Shown in pieces: positions 43,704-52,800 of a stretch of DNA of 64,000 bases (position 1 is the stretch's first letter; each line of letters begins with the position of its first letter). The stretch comes from Escarpia spicata (taxonomy: Eukaryota; Annelida; Polychaeta; Sabellida; Siboglinidae). The notes beneath the pieces are model-generated. The model had not been told where the DNA came from and ran no database searches. It saw only the letters and a list, made by a program, of their open reading frames with translations. The translations under genes were made by a program, and so were the position numbers. The stretch is from positions 50,840,987 through 50,904,986 of the forward strand of contig OZ023213.1 of the NCBI GenBank assembly GCA_963995525.1, written 5' to 3'.

Positions 43704-44893
43704 TCAACAGATTGCAGCAAGTTCTCTGAGAAAACTGCTGCCCCCTTTCCACTTAGATGTAGGCCATCTCTCATGTACATATCTTCCCTCCCAACAAAGT
43801 ATCCCCATAAATCTACGAATCCCACCCCCTCTTCTTTACACATCTGCTCAACTAGTGCGTTGATCGCCATCGTCTTGCAGTTTCTATATGTCGGCCCCCT
43901 TCCTCCCATTACTGGCAACATTCCTGAGAGGATAATCTGTTCTACTCTTGTCTTCTTTAACTTCTTCACTAACTGTCTGTACTTCTGAACTATCCCAGTT
44001 GTTCCCTCCCTCTCTGCGTTATTTGTCCCTACATGTACTAGTATAGACCCTCCCTTGCCATGCCCCAGTACCTTCTCTACCCTTTCAGTTACATGTTCTA
44101 TCCTAGCCCCCGGTAGACAAACAACGACGTCCTCCCCCTCGCTTAGAGTCTTATCTGTCTTTCTCATAATCGAATCGCCCATAAACACCCTCTCTTTCCT
44201 CATTGCCCCCTCAATCACTGCCTCAGTGTAGCTCTTTCTACGGTTTGCATCTGTCTGGTTGTAATCTTGTTCCCCTGTCTTCTGCTCTCCCGTCACAATC
44301 TCGTCCGTTCCATTCTTTCCTGACGCTGTTTCTCTTGTCACCTTTCTTCCTGTCATCGTCCCTCCCGACTTCTCTTCTGTCACATGTACTCTTACTTCCT
44401 TTCTTCCCGTCATCTTTCCTCCCATTGCATTTCCTTCTCTCCTCTCCCGTCTCTTTTTCCCTCCTACCTCTTTCTCTACGGTCACTTTCTCTCCTGCCAC
44501 CTTCACACCTGTCACATTTCCTGCCGTCAATCCTCCACTTTCTTCCCCTCCGATCACCTTCCCTCCTCTCAGTCTCCTTTCCTCGGTCTTGTTGCCACTA
44601 CTCTGCTCCTTCAGTTTCACAGTATTCCCAACTTTATCCCTGTCGTCTCTCTCCATTCCGTCTGTCTCCTTGCTGATTCTCATCTCCATCCCCTTCACAA
44701 TATCTACCAACCTAGCTACCTCTTTCTCCAGACATTTCACCTTCCAATACCCCACGCACTGAAAGGTGAATCCCTTTTCCTTGGTTTCTGTCCATGACTT
44801 CGTACAGCCGGATAAGGCAAAATCTACCCAACTGTGGCAGTCGTCGCACACCAAGTGTCTCTTTGCCTTGACTTGCCGCGTGCAAGGCGCCAT
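43673..44893 (-). CDS. LINE ORF1 protein: zinc-finger-like region plus SGNH esterase
   Basis: An intact frame of 406 codons begins with ATG at the 5' side of the element. Residues about 13-50 carry a cysteine pattern (CDDCHSW, SGC, then FQC) resembling the PHD-like finger of CR1 ORF1 proteins. A predicted helical stretch follows (about 53-75), then a long charged, Gly/Thr/Lys-rich low-complexity region. Residues about 235-400 form an SGNH/GDSL-type hydrolase: the GDSIMR nucleophile block, the VHVGTNN block and the DGLHLS block with the catalytic Asp and His. In this family ORF1 binds RNA or membranes in the retrotransposition particle; the substrate of the esterase is not known. The frame overlaps the open ORF2 frame by about 31 bp. 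Confidence 0.88.
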   Translation of the reverse strand: MAPCTRQVKAKRHLVCDDCHSWVDFALSGCTKSWTETKEKGFTFQCVGYWKVKCLEKEVARLVDIVKGMEMRISKETDGMERDDRDKVGNTVKLKEQSSGNKTEERRLRGGKVIGGEESGGLTAGNVTGVKVAGEKVTVEKEVGGKKRRERREGNAMGGKMTGRKEVRVHVTEEKSGGTMTGRKVTRETASGKNGTDEIVTGEQKTGEQDYNQTDANRRKSYTEAVIEGAMRKERVFMGDSIMRKTDKTLSEGEDVVVCLPGARIEHVTERVEKVLGHGKGGSILVHVGTNNAEREGTTGIVQKYRQLVKKLKKTRVEQIILSGMLPVMGGRGPTYRNCKTMAINALVEQMCKEEGVGFVDLWGYFVGREDMYMRDGLHLSGKGAAVFSENLLQSVDSGTGCIYLN

Positions 44894-45132
44894 ATCAGAA
44901 TTTATTTAATAATAATAATCTAATTAGCTATTTAAAATAGTTTTGTCAACTGTGTTTACACCAATCACTGTCTATGTAGTCTTTAAGAAGACTGTTTTCT
45001 GTGCACAAATGTTACACTTTTCGTAAGATTGCGTACGCTAGACTGCCTTATTTATTTAGGTTATACAGCGCCCTAGCGAATAAGAGAGACACTAGCTACA
45101 TAAACTTAGTTCGCCCGATTATCGCAAATGCT
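44894..45132 (-). other. 5' untranslated region of the CR1 element
   Basis: About 239 bp of non-satellite sequence lie between the ORF1 start codon and the right satellite junction. No open frame is seen. It should contain the internal promoter of the element, but no motif can be named with confidence. It belongs to the insertion because the monomer phase resumes directly after it (TATGTACCTAG). Confidence 0.6.
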
Positions 45133-47399
45133 TATGTACCTAGTGTTCTCGCTGTCTCTCTGATGTAATACCTGTCTCACTGTATGCACACTGAGGGTCA
45201 TTCAGTATGTACCTAGTGTTCTCAAAGTCTCTCTGATGTTACACCGGTCTCACTGTATGCACACTGAATGTCATTCAGTATGTACCTAGTGTTCTCGTTG
45301 TCTCTCTGATGTAATACCTGTCTCACTGTATGCACACTGAGTGTCATTCAGTATGTACCTAGTGTTCTCACAGTCTCTCTGATGTAATACCGGTCACACT
45401 GTATGCACACTGAGTGTCATTCAGTATGTACCTAGTGTTCTCACTGTCTCTCTGATGTAATACCTGTCTCACTGTATGCACACTGAGTGTCATTCAGTAT
45501 GTACCTAGTGTTCTCACAGTCTCTCTGATGTAATACCAGTCTCACTGTATGCACACTGAGCGTCATTCTGTATGTACCTAGTGTTCTCACTGTCTCTCTG
45601 ATGTAATACCTATCTCACCGTTTGCACACTGAATGTCATTCAGTATATACCTAGTGTTCTCGCTGTCTCTCTGATGTAACACCAGTCTCACTGTATGCAC
45701 ACTGAGCGTCAATCAGTATGTACCTAGTGTTCTTGCTGTCTCTCTGATATATTACCGGTCTTACTGTATGCACATTGAGTGTCATTCATTATGTAACTAG
45801 TGTTCTCACAGTCTCTCTGATGTAATACCGGTCTCACTGTATGCACACAGAGTGTCATTCAGTATGTACCTAGTGTTCTCACAGTCTCTCTGATATAATA
45901 CTGGTTTCACTGTATGCACACAGAGTGTCATTCAGTATGTACCTAGTGTTCTCGCCTTCTCTCTGATGTAACACCAGTCTCACTGTATGCACACTGAGCG
46001 TCAATCAGTATGTACCTAGTGTTCTCGCTGTCTCTCTGATATAATACCGGTCTTACTGTATGCACACTGAGTGTCATTCAGTATGTAACTAGTGTTCTCA
46101 CAGTCTCTCTGATGTAACACCAGTCTCACTGTATGCACTCTGAGCGTCAATCAGTATGTACCTAGTGTTCTCGCTGTCTCTCTGATATAATACCAGTCTT
46201 ACTGTATGCACACTGAATGTCATTCAGTATATACCTAGTGTTCTCACAGTCTCTCTGATGTAACACCAGTCTCACTGTATGCACACTGAGCGTCATTCAG
46301 TATGTATCTAGTGTTCTCGCTGTCTCTCTGATGTTACACCGGTCTCACTGTATGCACACTGAGTGTTATTCAGTATGTACCTAGTGTTCTCAAAGTCTCT
46401 CTGATGTTACACCGGTCTCACTGTATGCACACTGAGTGTCATTCAGTATGTACCTAGTGTTCTCAAAGTCTCTCTGATGTTACACCGGTCTCACTGTATG
46501 CACACTGAATGTCATTCAGTATGTACCTAGTGTTCTCGTTGTCTCTCTGATGTAATACCTTTCTCACTGTATGCACACTCAGTGTCATTCAGTATGTACC
46601 TAGTGTTCTCACAGTCTCTCTGATATAATACCGGTCTCACAGTATGCACACTGAATATCATTCAGTATGTACCTAGTGTTCTCACTGTCTCTCTGATGTA
46701 ATACCTGTCTCACTGTATGCACACTAATTGTCATTCAGTATGTACCTAGTGTTCTCACAGTCTCTCTGATATAATACCGGTCTCACTGTATGCACACTGA
46801 GTGTCATTCAGTATGTACCTAGTGTTCTCACTGTCTCTCTGATGTAATACCTGTCTCACTGTATGCACACTCAGTGTCATTCAGTATGTACCTAGTGTTC
46901 TCGCTGTCTCTCTGATATAATACCGGTCTTACTGTATGCACACTGAGTGTCATTCAGTATGTAACTAGTGTTCTCACAGTCTCTCTGATGTAACACCAGT
47001 CTCACTGTATACACACTGAGCGTCAATCAGTATGTGCCTAGTGTTCTCGCTGTCTCTCTGATGTAACACCAGTCTCACTGTATGCACACTGAGTGTCATT
47101 CAATATGTACCTAATGTTCTCACTGTCTCTCTGCTATAATACCGGTCTCACTGTATGCACACTGAGTGTCATTCAGTATGTACCTAGTGTTCTCGCTGTC
47201 TCTCTGATATAATACCGGTCTCACTGTATGCACACTGAGCGTCATTCAGTATGTACCTAGTGTTCTCGCTGTCTCTCTGATGTAACACCAGTCTCACTGT
47301 ATGCACACTGAGTGTCATTCAATATGTACCTAATGTTCTCACTGACTCTCTGATATAATACCGGTCTCACTGTATGCACACTGAGCGTCATTCAGTATG
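45133..47399. repeat. 73-bp satellite, right-hand remainder of the array
   Basis: The same 73-bp monomer continues for about 31 copies after the LINE, in phase with the left part. This shows that the LINE inserted into a pre-existing array. The array stops inside a monomer after ATTCAGTATG at about 47399, where unique sequence begins. Edge monomers show private variants (TATCTCACCG, CGCCTTCTCTC, CAAAGTCTCTC repeated) shared with 39.9-40.6 kb. The two flanks of the insertion are therefore related local blocks. Confidence 0.95.
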
Positions 47400-47595
47400 C
47401 TCAGTAGACATTGTTCGTCTTAGCTGCTTCGCGTTGGTAGACTCCAGCACCACGCCTCCCATGCCTTGTCTTCTGGCGTGCTTCGATGCCATTAGCAGGC
47501 CGTCAGTAAGACTGTCTGCAACAATAGCTTGCCAGGGAGAGGGACCAGTTCTTTATTCTAATAGGTCTCTTGATCACATCTGTGTGTCTGATATA

Positions 47596-47928
47596 TTACT
47601 CTGGAGTTATTGCTGATTCCTGTGCTACTCTAGATTTTTGTACACGGCGATTATATTTCAATTCCTCATTTATTTGGATTGAGCGATTGCGACAGCACAT
47701 CGGTAGAAGGCTGTAGGGTGGGGATAACAATGCCTGACTGCCAGCCTTGATCAGATCTGCAGGTATCGCATCTCGGCATGTGTTTTTATTTTTAGACAGT
47801 CTCACAACAACTAACTCCATCTTTGTGAATCGTGGTTCATCGTCGAGTTCTCCCACAATACAATTGCAAGGCGCTTCATCAATTACAGACACAGTGTATT
47901 GTCTTATTGCGTGCCACAAAGGACGCAT
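47596..47928 (-). pseudogene. Decayed LINE reverse-transcriptase fragment
   Basis: A 110-codon minus-strand frame resembles the N-terminal finger region of LINE reverse transcriptases. It has an ELDDEP block, then a helix, then DAIPADLIKAGSQALL, which matches the family pattern of a Lys-rich loop, D-x-IP-A, and a Gly/ALL segment. No catalytic YADD box, endonuclease or 3' end is nearby, so it is a fragment. The LINE clade (RTE-like or CR1-like) cannot be settled from this piece. It starts about 200 bp from the satellite edge. Confidence 0.45.
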
Positions 47929-48532
47929 AATTGCTTAATCCACCTATTCATTTGGTCGTCTGTCTTTGTTAGTGTGACACATCTTTCGACTTGATGTGAG
48001 CAGTTTTCTGTGTATTGTGAAACCTCTCATTATGCGTGTATACATAGTTGTCAAATTCTTAGTTTATGCCGCTACCGCAATATCACCACTTAAGCCAACG
48101 TAAATTGTATTGGTAAAACGCTTGCCTGGTTTTTCTCTGAGCAAGATTTCGGGATGTTGGGTAGTGGCCTCATTCTGTCTGCCTTCGAATGTCAAGAGGA
48201 CAAAACGCTTTGCCTCGCTCTTCTCTCGTTACCACGCTTAACACATCACTAGACCTGCGTTTCAGACAGCACCAATCGACACAAGCCGAAAATTTACCTA
48301 ATTACCATTTCAGACCTCGAACGGCTGTGGAGCCAGCTAGCAGACGGCGGCAATAGGATACAATCTAAATATTAAGATATTTCATTCACATATTCTCTAA
48401 GGTCTAGTTAGAAATCGAGAAAGCGCACATTCCATCTATTCACAAACTACGTAGTTTAGGCACTGATATCCCGTATCCCGTAGCCATGCACGAACATGAT
48501 CGATGTATTATAATGCGTCGTATACATTTCAG
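47929..48532. other. Unique sequence upstream of the first visible channel exon
   Basis: No supported gene. I looked for a TM1 segment or additional cysteine-rich channel exons on the plus strand and found no open frame of useful length. The segment ends in a good splice acceptor (TATACATTTCAG at 48521-48532), so it is most likely intron. Confidence 0.5.
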
Positions 48533-48790
48533 AATCATTCAACAATAACCCGTCCGCTGCCTGCGTTTGTCCCAAAGCGTGTGCTATCATGCACTACAAG
48601 TCGTCTATGAGTTACGCCACCGCCAACCATGACAACAAAAACCGATTCGTTATATCTGATGATTTCCTCAACCGCACGGGGAAGCACTTGAACGAATCGC
48701 TCGACACCAGAGAGCGCCTGCTGCCGGACAGACGGCGAGCCAACTTGAAGGAGGCTGAACGAGTACTCCGTGGGTTGCCGAAAGTGACTC
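48533..48790 (+). CDS. Channel exon with the conserved ectodomain cysteine motif
   Basis: The exon follows the acceptor TATACATTTCAG and keeps 85 codons open after two leading bases. The first third holds CVCPKAC and a conserved Tyr/Ser-rich strand; the rest begins the insertion (GKHLNESLDTRERLLPDRRR). N-glycosylation sequons at NRT and NES agree with an extracellular position. I end it before CTC|GTGAGG, because reading on hits TAA at 48799-48801. If that intron is not real, the exon runs directly into the next one with a nonsense codon. Confidence 0.8.
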
Positions 48791-51700
48791 GTGAGGATTA
48801 AAAAAAAAAAATTAATTCCTATTTCGCGAGATTTGAAGCAGAGGAACACGTCATTTCCAACGTACCAAGTATGGTAGTGGGATTTCAGAAAATGCAGGAC
48901 GTCTTGCAACATGATTTTATTACCGGATGGGATAAAATGAATGTATATAACTGTATATCTGACTCGTTCGAGCTCTATGAAATATTTAGAGATTCGGTAG
49001 ACATCGCTGACAAAGATACGTGGCGGACAGCTCTACTACTACGTCTGAAGGAAAAACTCATCGCTTCCAAGAGAGCCCTGTACAATCTAAACCGTGTGCA
49101 CAATGCGTACCGTAACCTTGCCCCGTTAATAAATTACAATGTTACACCGAATGGCAGTTATGATGCGATTTATCTAACCGAAGAATTGTTTAAGCCCAGC
49201 ACGGAAATAAATGAAACGTACATTCGACTCAGAGGACACTTAAAGAAATATATTGAAAACGTTGATGGGTTGTATCATATCTACTTAGCCGATGGCCACG
49301 AAATAGAAATAAATAGCAAACACATAAATTATAGGAACGAGTTCTTGCAAGCTTCAGAAGAATACGATCGTGACCTGAGAGTGTACGAATCGATCGTCAT
49401 ACGACAGCCGCTTCAGAATGTTAAAAATGCGAAGAAGCTAATCGAAGTTAACTTAATGCTGCAAGCTGCCATATTCCTAAATGTGAATACTAAGTGGAGA
49501 CAAATTGATTATATGAGTGAAAAGGTTTTAGATTCCTTGCTTGCATTCAACAACACAGACACAACCGGTAAAATTGCGGCTTACTTGGATAACTTGAAGA
49601 ATAAACGATATGTCATCATATTGGACATGGCTGCCTTCCTCAACTCGGACAGAGTAACACAACTGGTTGGAGATTATAAAGAAGTACGATCGAGATTACA
49701 TCAACTTACCCGTAACATTTGGTTCGTTGTAACAAATTTGGTGTGGTTCAACTGCCGGTGCAATGTAGATGCTGCATCGGAGCCATTGTTGAAAGCATTC
49801 TATGCTAAGCTGTACGCCCATTACAAGATTGCTACCGATTCCGAGAAAGTTGCTATGGAAGATTATTTCCAATTTAAGAATGATAGCACAGTGCAGGCGA
49901 TGTTAATACGTGGGGAGATCAAAGGAGATGAATGCTTTGGCTTCACGGTGACGCCACCGCTGCTGTTGAACAATGTCTCATTGCGGAACCTCACCTCATT
50001 CAAGAACAAGCTAGAGACATTTCTGCAAATGACTCGACTCGACGGAAAATTTGTCAGGTATTTTATTGTCGTCTATATATTAATACGCTACGGTTGGCGC
50101 AATGTAACAGTATCTCATCCGTGGCGCCGATGTCCATTCGCAGCTTTCTATCGCCATTCGCTCCATTGGACCGCTAGCCCCAGACCTACAAATTGGGGAT
50201 GTATCAAAATGAACTATAGTTATTTACGATATGCTATGCTTTTTTGGAGAATCGTTCTCCTGAGACAATTGACCACGTGACGTGTTGCCTAGCAAAATCT
50301 CCGTCAAGCCATAAGAAAAGACGTGGTGGGTTCGGACATTCCGACTTATAGTTTGTTGAAATTCTGGTCACAAAGGGGTTTCTGCATGGCAAAAAATAAG
50401 GAAAACAATTTCAAAGTGACAACTGTATGCAGGAATGTTTGATTTATGGGATATCATGCAGCAATAATAATGTAATAATTCAGTTGTGACGTAGGCAAAC
50501 TGCGACGTACCGGATACATCAATTGATTTATTCAGTACATCGTGGTTTATCTACGTCACAATCGCATTTTGCGCGTGACCTCCATCAAGTTTTGCCTTTG
50601 CCAACAATGTTGATAACGGTTATATAGGTGAATTACATTGCTATTGCTGCATGACATCTCACAAATCAAACATTTCCGCGTACAGTTGTCACTTTAAAAA
50701 CGTTGTGTTATGTCTTTGACGTAAAGAAACAATTTTGTTACCAGAATTTCAACATTACATACGACGGAATGATCGAACACATCACGAGTTTTCTGATGGC
50801 TCGATGGAAGTTTCATTAGGCAACAGGTCACGTGATGAATAGGTCAATTAACACATCCAGTACGTCACGGTTTGACTACGTTACAGTAAAACTTTGCGCT
50901 TGACCTCCGTCGAGCTTTAACTTTGCCACCAGGGTTGATTATACGTGAATTACATTACCATTGTTGCATGACATCTCATAAATCAAATATCCCCGCACAC
51001 AGTTGTCATTTTAGAAACTTTGCCTTATGTTTGATTTAATCGTAAAGAAACTCTTGTGGCCAAAATTTCAACAAAATACACGACAGAATGCACGAACGCA
51101 CCACGTGTTCAGCATCCATTTTTGGTTGGTCGGTGGAGCTGTTGCCAAGCAACAGGTCACATGATGAATATGTAAATTAACTTGTGATTAGTAAATTCTT
51201 CAGATGGCGCCATTGCAATGGAATGGTTTATATTTTTTGCCCTAAATACCAGCCAACAAATAACAGCCTCCCCACAATTTCGGTACACACGCATACTTGT
51301 CACGTAGGCGTAACTCTGAAACGTCTCTCATGAAATATCCGGGGACGTATGTACAATAACAAACAGGGTGGCACAATGGTCTCGCAACCAGAACATTATC
51401 ACAAAATAGTTGCAAAGTCTCGTATTGCTGAAGGACTTAACCATACAGCACAATTAGCAATGAATACTATAACTATGTCAATTTGTTCCATGAAAACGTG
51501 CGTGTTCTTAAACAATGTGAAATTGACTTGCTTAAGCCATTGACTGTCTCCATAGGGTGCTCTACAGGGTGCGGAGGAGCTTGTCTGTTCTGAAAAAATG
51601 GGGTGCTGGCGTAAGCACGCAAGCACGCACACACACACACACGCACGCACGCACGCATGCACGCACGCACACACACACACACACAAACACACACATACAC

Positions 51701-52585
51701 AAACAACCACACACACACACATTCTCTCTTCTTTAATGAATTAGACATTCAAACCTTCATTCGTGTCTGATTTTTCAGCCGCAACTTTCTGGAGCTGAAT
51801 GTCTACATGCGCGACCTGCGTGTCCAGGAATACGAGCAGCTTGAGTCTTACACTTTCATCGATTTGCTTAGTAAGGCTTTTTATATAGCTAAATGTGTAC
51901 AAATCCTGAAATTCCGTTGTTTTGTTGGCAACGTCAGGGAAAATCGCTTCGTTATCACAAGTGACTGAGGCCCTTTAAAACCTACAGTTCCATTGTTGAC
52001 AACTATAACAGCATACCCATTTTCTGAAATAAAATTTGCGCGATTTCATGGGTGTACTATCTATAAGTAATTCCTCCTTGAGTGTTTTGGACAAGGCCTT
52101 TATGTATCAAGGAACACGGCCCGCGATTGTCTAAACATGAACAACAGGTCACCCGTTCAAAGGACGTTTTACAATATGATTTTTGTAGAGCGAGAGTCAA
52201 GTGCAAATGTTTGGGCGATCTTATGAGCATAAACAAGTAACTATCATGTACAGGTTTTGCGAATTCTTTTAAACAACAAAGAAAAATATTATACAAAATC
52301 AAGGACTAATAGCACGAACGCAGGTGATTCGTGACGAAGTTCTTTCTATTTAATGGAGTGGATAATTTTGTACAATAACGGACACGTTACTAACCGTTGT
52401 TCATCTGTGTTGCAGGTGACATCGGGGGTTCTATGGGGTTGCTCATTGGCGCGAGCATCATAACCCTCATGGAAGCAGTAGACGCCTTCGCGATCGCAGT
52501 GGCCAGTCGGCGGCGTGAGAAGAAAAGGCGACTACGACGATCTTGCTCTTATTGTTCCACTGCAGTTGATAAGTCTGTCTTATAG
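48533..52585 (+). CDS. DEG/ENaC-family sodium channel, 3' half, with a large ectodomain insertion
   Basis: Exons at 48533-48790, 48842-50057, 51779-51870 and 52416-52585 join in phase by GT-AG introns and end at TAG. The first visible exon starts with the conserved pre-TM2 cysteine motif (ACVCPKACAIMHYKSSMSYA, matching the family C-x-C-P-x-x-C-x(5)-Y pattern). The last two exons give the segment before TM2 (RNFLELNVYMRDL) and TM2 itself (DIGGSMGLLIGASIITLMEA) with the G-A-S selectivity-filter triplet, then a short Arg/Lys-rich cytoplasmic tail. Family members are trimeric, amiloride-sensitive, Na+-selective plasma-membrane channels gated by peptides, protons or force. About 460 residues lie between the cysteine motif and the pre-TM2 segment, where relatives have a few dozen. 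TM1 and the N-terminus are not seen, so the gene starts upstream, perhaps beyond the satellite, or is a fragment. Confidence 0.85.
48791..48841 (+). other. Putative 51-bp mini-intron containing an in-frame stop
   Basis: The segment begins GTGAGG and ends GAAGCAG. It contains the in-frame TAA and a run of twelve A (48800-48811). Removing it joins codons in phase (C|AG gives Gln). Its length is 17 codons, so the frame is the same on both sides whether or not it is removed. It has no clear polypyrimidine tract, and 51 bp is near the lower limit for animal introns. Alternatives are a nonsense mutation or a sequencing error at the A run. Confidence 0.4.
48842..50057 (+). CDS. Channel exon encoding most of the ectodomain insertion
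   Basis: A single exon of 1,216 bp gives about 405 residues of a helix-rich, charged sequence with few cysteines (about five). I do not recognise a domain in it. Several N-x-S/T sequons (NGS, NET, NNT, NDS, NVS, NLT) support a secreted or extracellular environment. It ends at GTCAG|GTATTT, a good donor, in phase with the pre-TM2 exon at 51779. The frame remains open past the donor to 50280 by chance. It could be an acquired extracellular module, or a lineage-specific expansion of the segment linking the palm and TM2. Confidence 0.75.
50266..51181. repeat. Foldback repeat: one inverted and two direct copies
   Basis: Three related copies of about 260-340 bp lie in the intron after the large exon. 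The left copy (about 50266-50525) is inverted relative to two head-to-tail copies (about 50516-50852 and 50853-51181). Shared landmarks are CACGTGACGTGTTGCCTAG at the left end against GGCAACAGGTCACGTGATGA on the right, a CATGACATCTCACAAATCAA block, and an ACAGTTGTCA block. Outer ends read CAATTGACC and GGTCAATTAAC. No transposase is present. It resembles a foldback or MITE-type element, with the second direct copy suggesting tandem amplification of one arm. Confidence 0.75.
51182..51600. other. Intron sequence without recognised features
   Basis: About 420 bp of unique intronic sequence between the foldback repeat and the CA-rich microsatellite. A 64-codon plus-strand frame (51349-51543) has no recognisable motif and no splice context tying it to the channel gene. 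I treat it as chance. Confidence 0.4.
51617..51722. repeat. CA/CACG-rich microsatellite
   Basis: Alternating purine-pyrimidine tract of CA units with interspersed CACG and CATG blocks, in the channel intron just 57 bp before the acceptor of the pre-TM2 exon. It explains Cys/Val-rich open frames on the minus strand, which are not genes. Tracts of this kind can form Z-DNA; no function is claimed here. Confidence 0.9.
51779..51870 (+). CDS. Channel exon just before TM2
   Basis: Acceptor TGATTTTTCAG, then 30 codons beginning RNFLELNVYMRDLRVQEYEQ and ending TFIDLL. It matches the conserved strand and linker that precede TM2 in DEG/ENaC channels (a leucine/valine strand followed by an acidic, Gln/Tyr-containing turn). 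The donor is CTTA|GTAAGG. It joins the next exon at an AGT serine codon immediately before DIGG, a common DEG/ENaC splice position. Confidence 0.9.
51871..52415 (+). other. Intron between the pre-TM2 and TM2 exons
   Basis: A 545-bp intron from GTAAGG to TTGCAG with nothing else recognised. An 81-codon minus-strand frame inside it has no motif and is dismissed. Confidence 0.8.
52416..52585 (+). CDS. Channel terminal exon: TM2, selectivity filter and C-terminal tail
   Basis: Acceptor TGTGTTGCAG, then 56 codons to TAG. The conserved DIGG motif, a hydrophobic helix with GAS, and the following acidic Glu and Asp (TLMEAVDAF) mark TM2. A cluster of basic residues (SRRREKKRRLRR) follows at the membrane face. 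The cytoplasmic tail is short, about 30 residues, and holds two cysteines but no PY motif. No canonical AATAAA is seen in the next few hundred bases. Confidence 0.93.
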
Positions 52586-52800
52586 CCTCGTATAGCGCGC
52601 GACTAGACGGCCGATGGGAGACGCTGAATGAAATCTGAGGTGTTTGCTCAAGAAACAATAGTACAAATGAGAGGCTTAGAAAGGAACACAAAGGCTTCTA
52701 AAATCAACCAGGCACCGCAAATTTTTTGATTCTTGAAACACGGAAACACGAAGCACAATTGGCGTCTCGATGATGACGAGAAAACGTTTTAGGAAAGAAA

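Larger units (their letters stand above)
40697..45132 (-). mobile_element. Near full-length CR1-clade LINE inserted in the satellite
   Basis: A 4.4-kb unique block interrupts the 73-bp array. On the minus strand it has a 5' untranslated region of about 240 bp, ORF1 with an esterase domain, and ORF2 with apurinic-like endonuclease and reverse transcriptase. It ends with a very short 3' tail. The satellite reads ...CAGTAT on the left and TATGTACC... on the right, so at most a 3-bp TAT target duplication is present. There is no poly(A) tail. The 3' terminus carries two near-identical 10-bp direct repeats, as is typical of CR1 elements. Esterase-bearing ORF1 proteins and short 3' terminal repeats are known for the CR1 clade. 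Two nonsense codons in ORF2 make this copy non-autonomous. Confidence 0.92.

Noticed and set aside
43510..44797. Plus-strand open frames opposite the CR1 ORF1 and ORF2
   Set aside because: Antisense shadows of a clearly identified minus-strand LINE; their Ser/Leu/Pro-rich composition mirrors the coding strand.
47374..47616. Plus-strand 80-codon frame at the satellite edge
   Set aside because: It begins inside a satellite monomer and has no recognisable motif or splice context.
48535..48912. Minus-strand 125-codon frame
   Set aside because: It is antisense to the channel exon with the conserved cysteine motif.
51399..51748. Cys/Val-rich minus-strand frames
   Set aside because: Produced by translating the CA-rich microsatellite.
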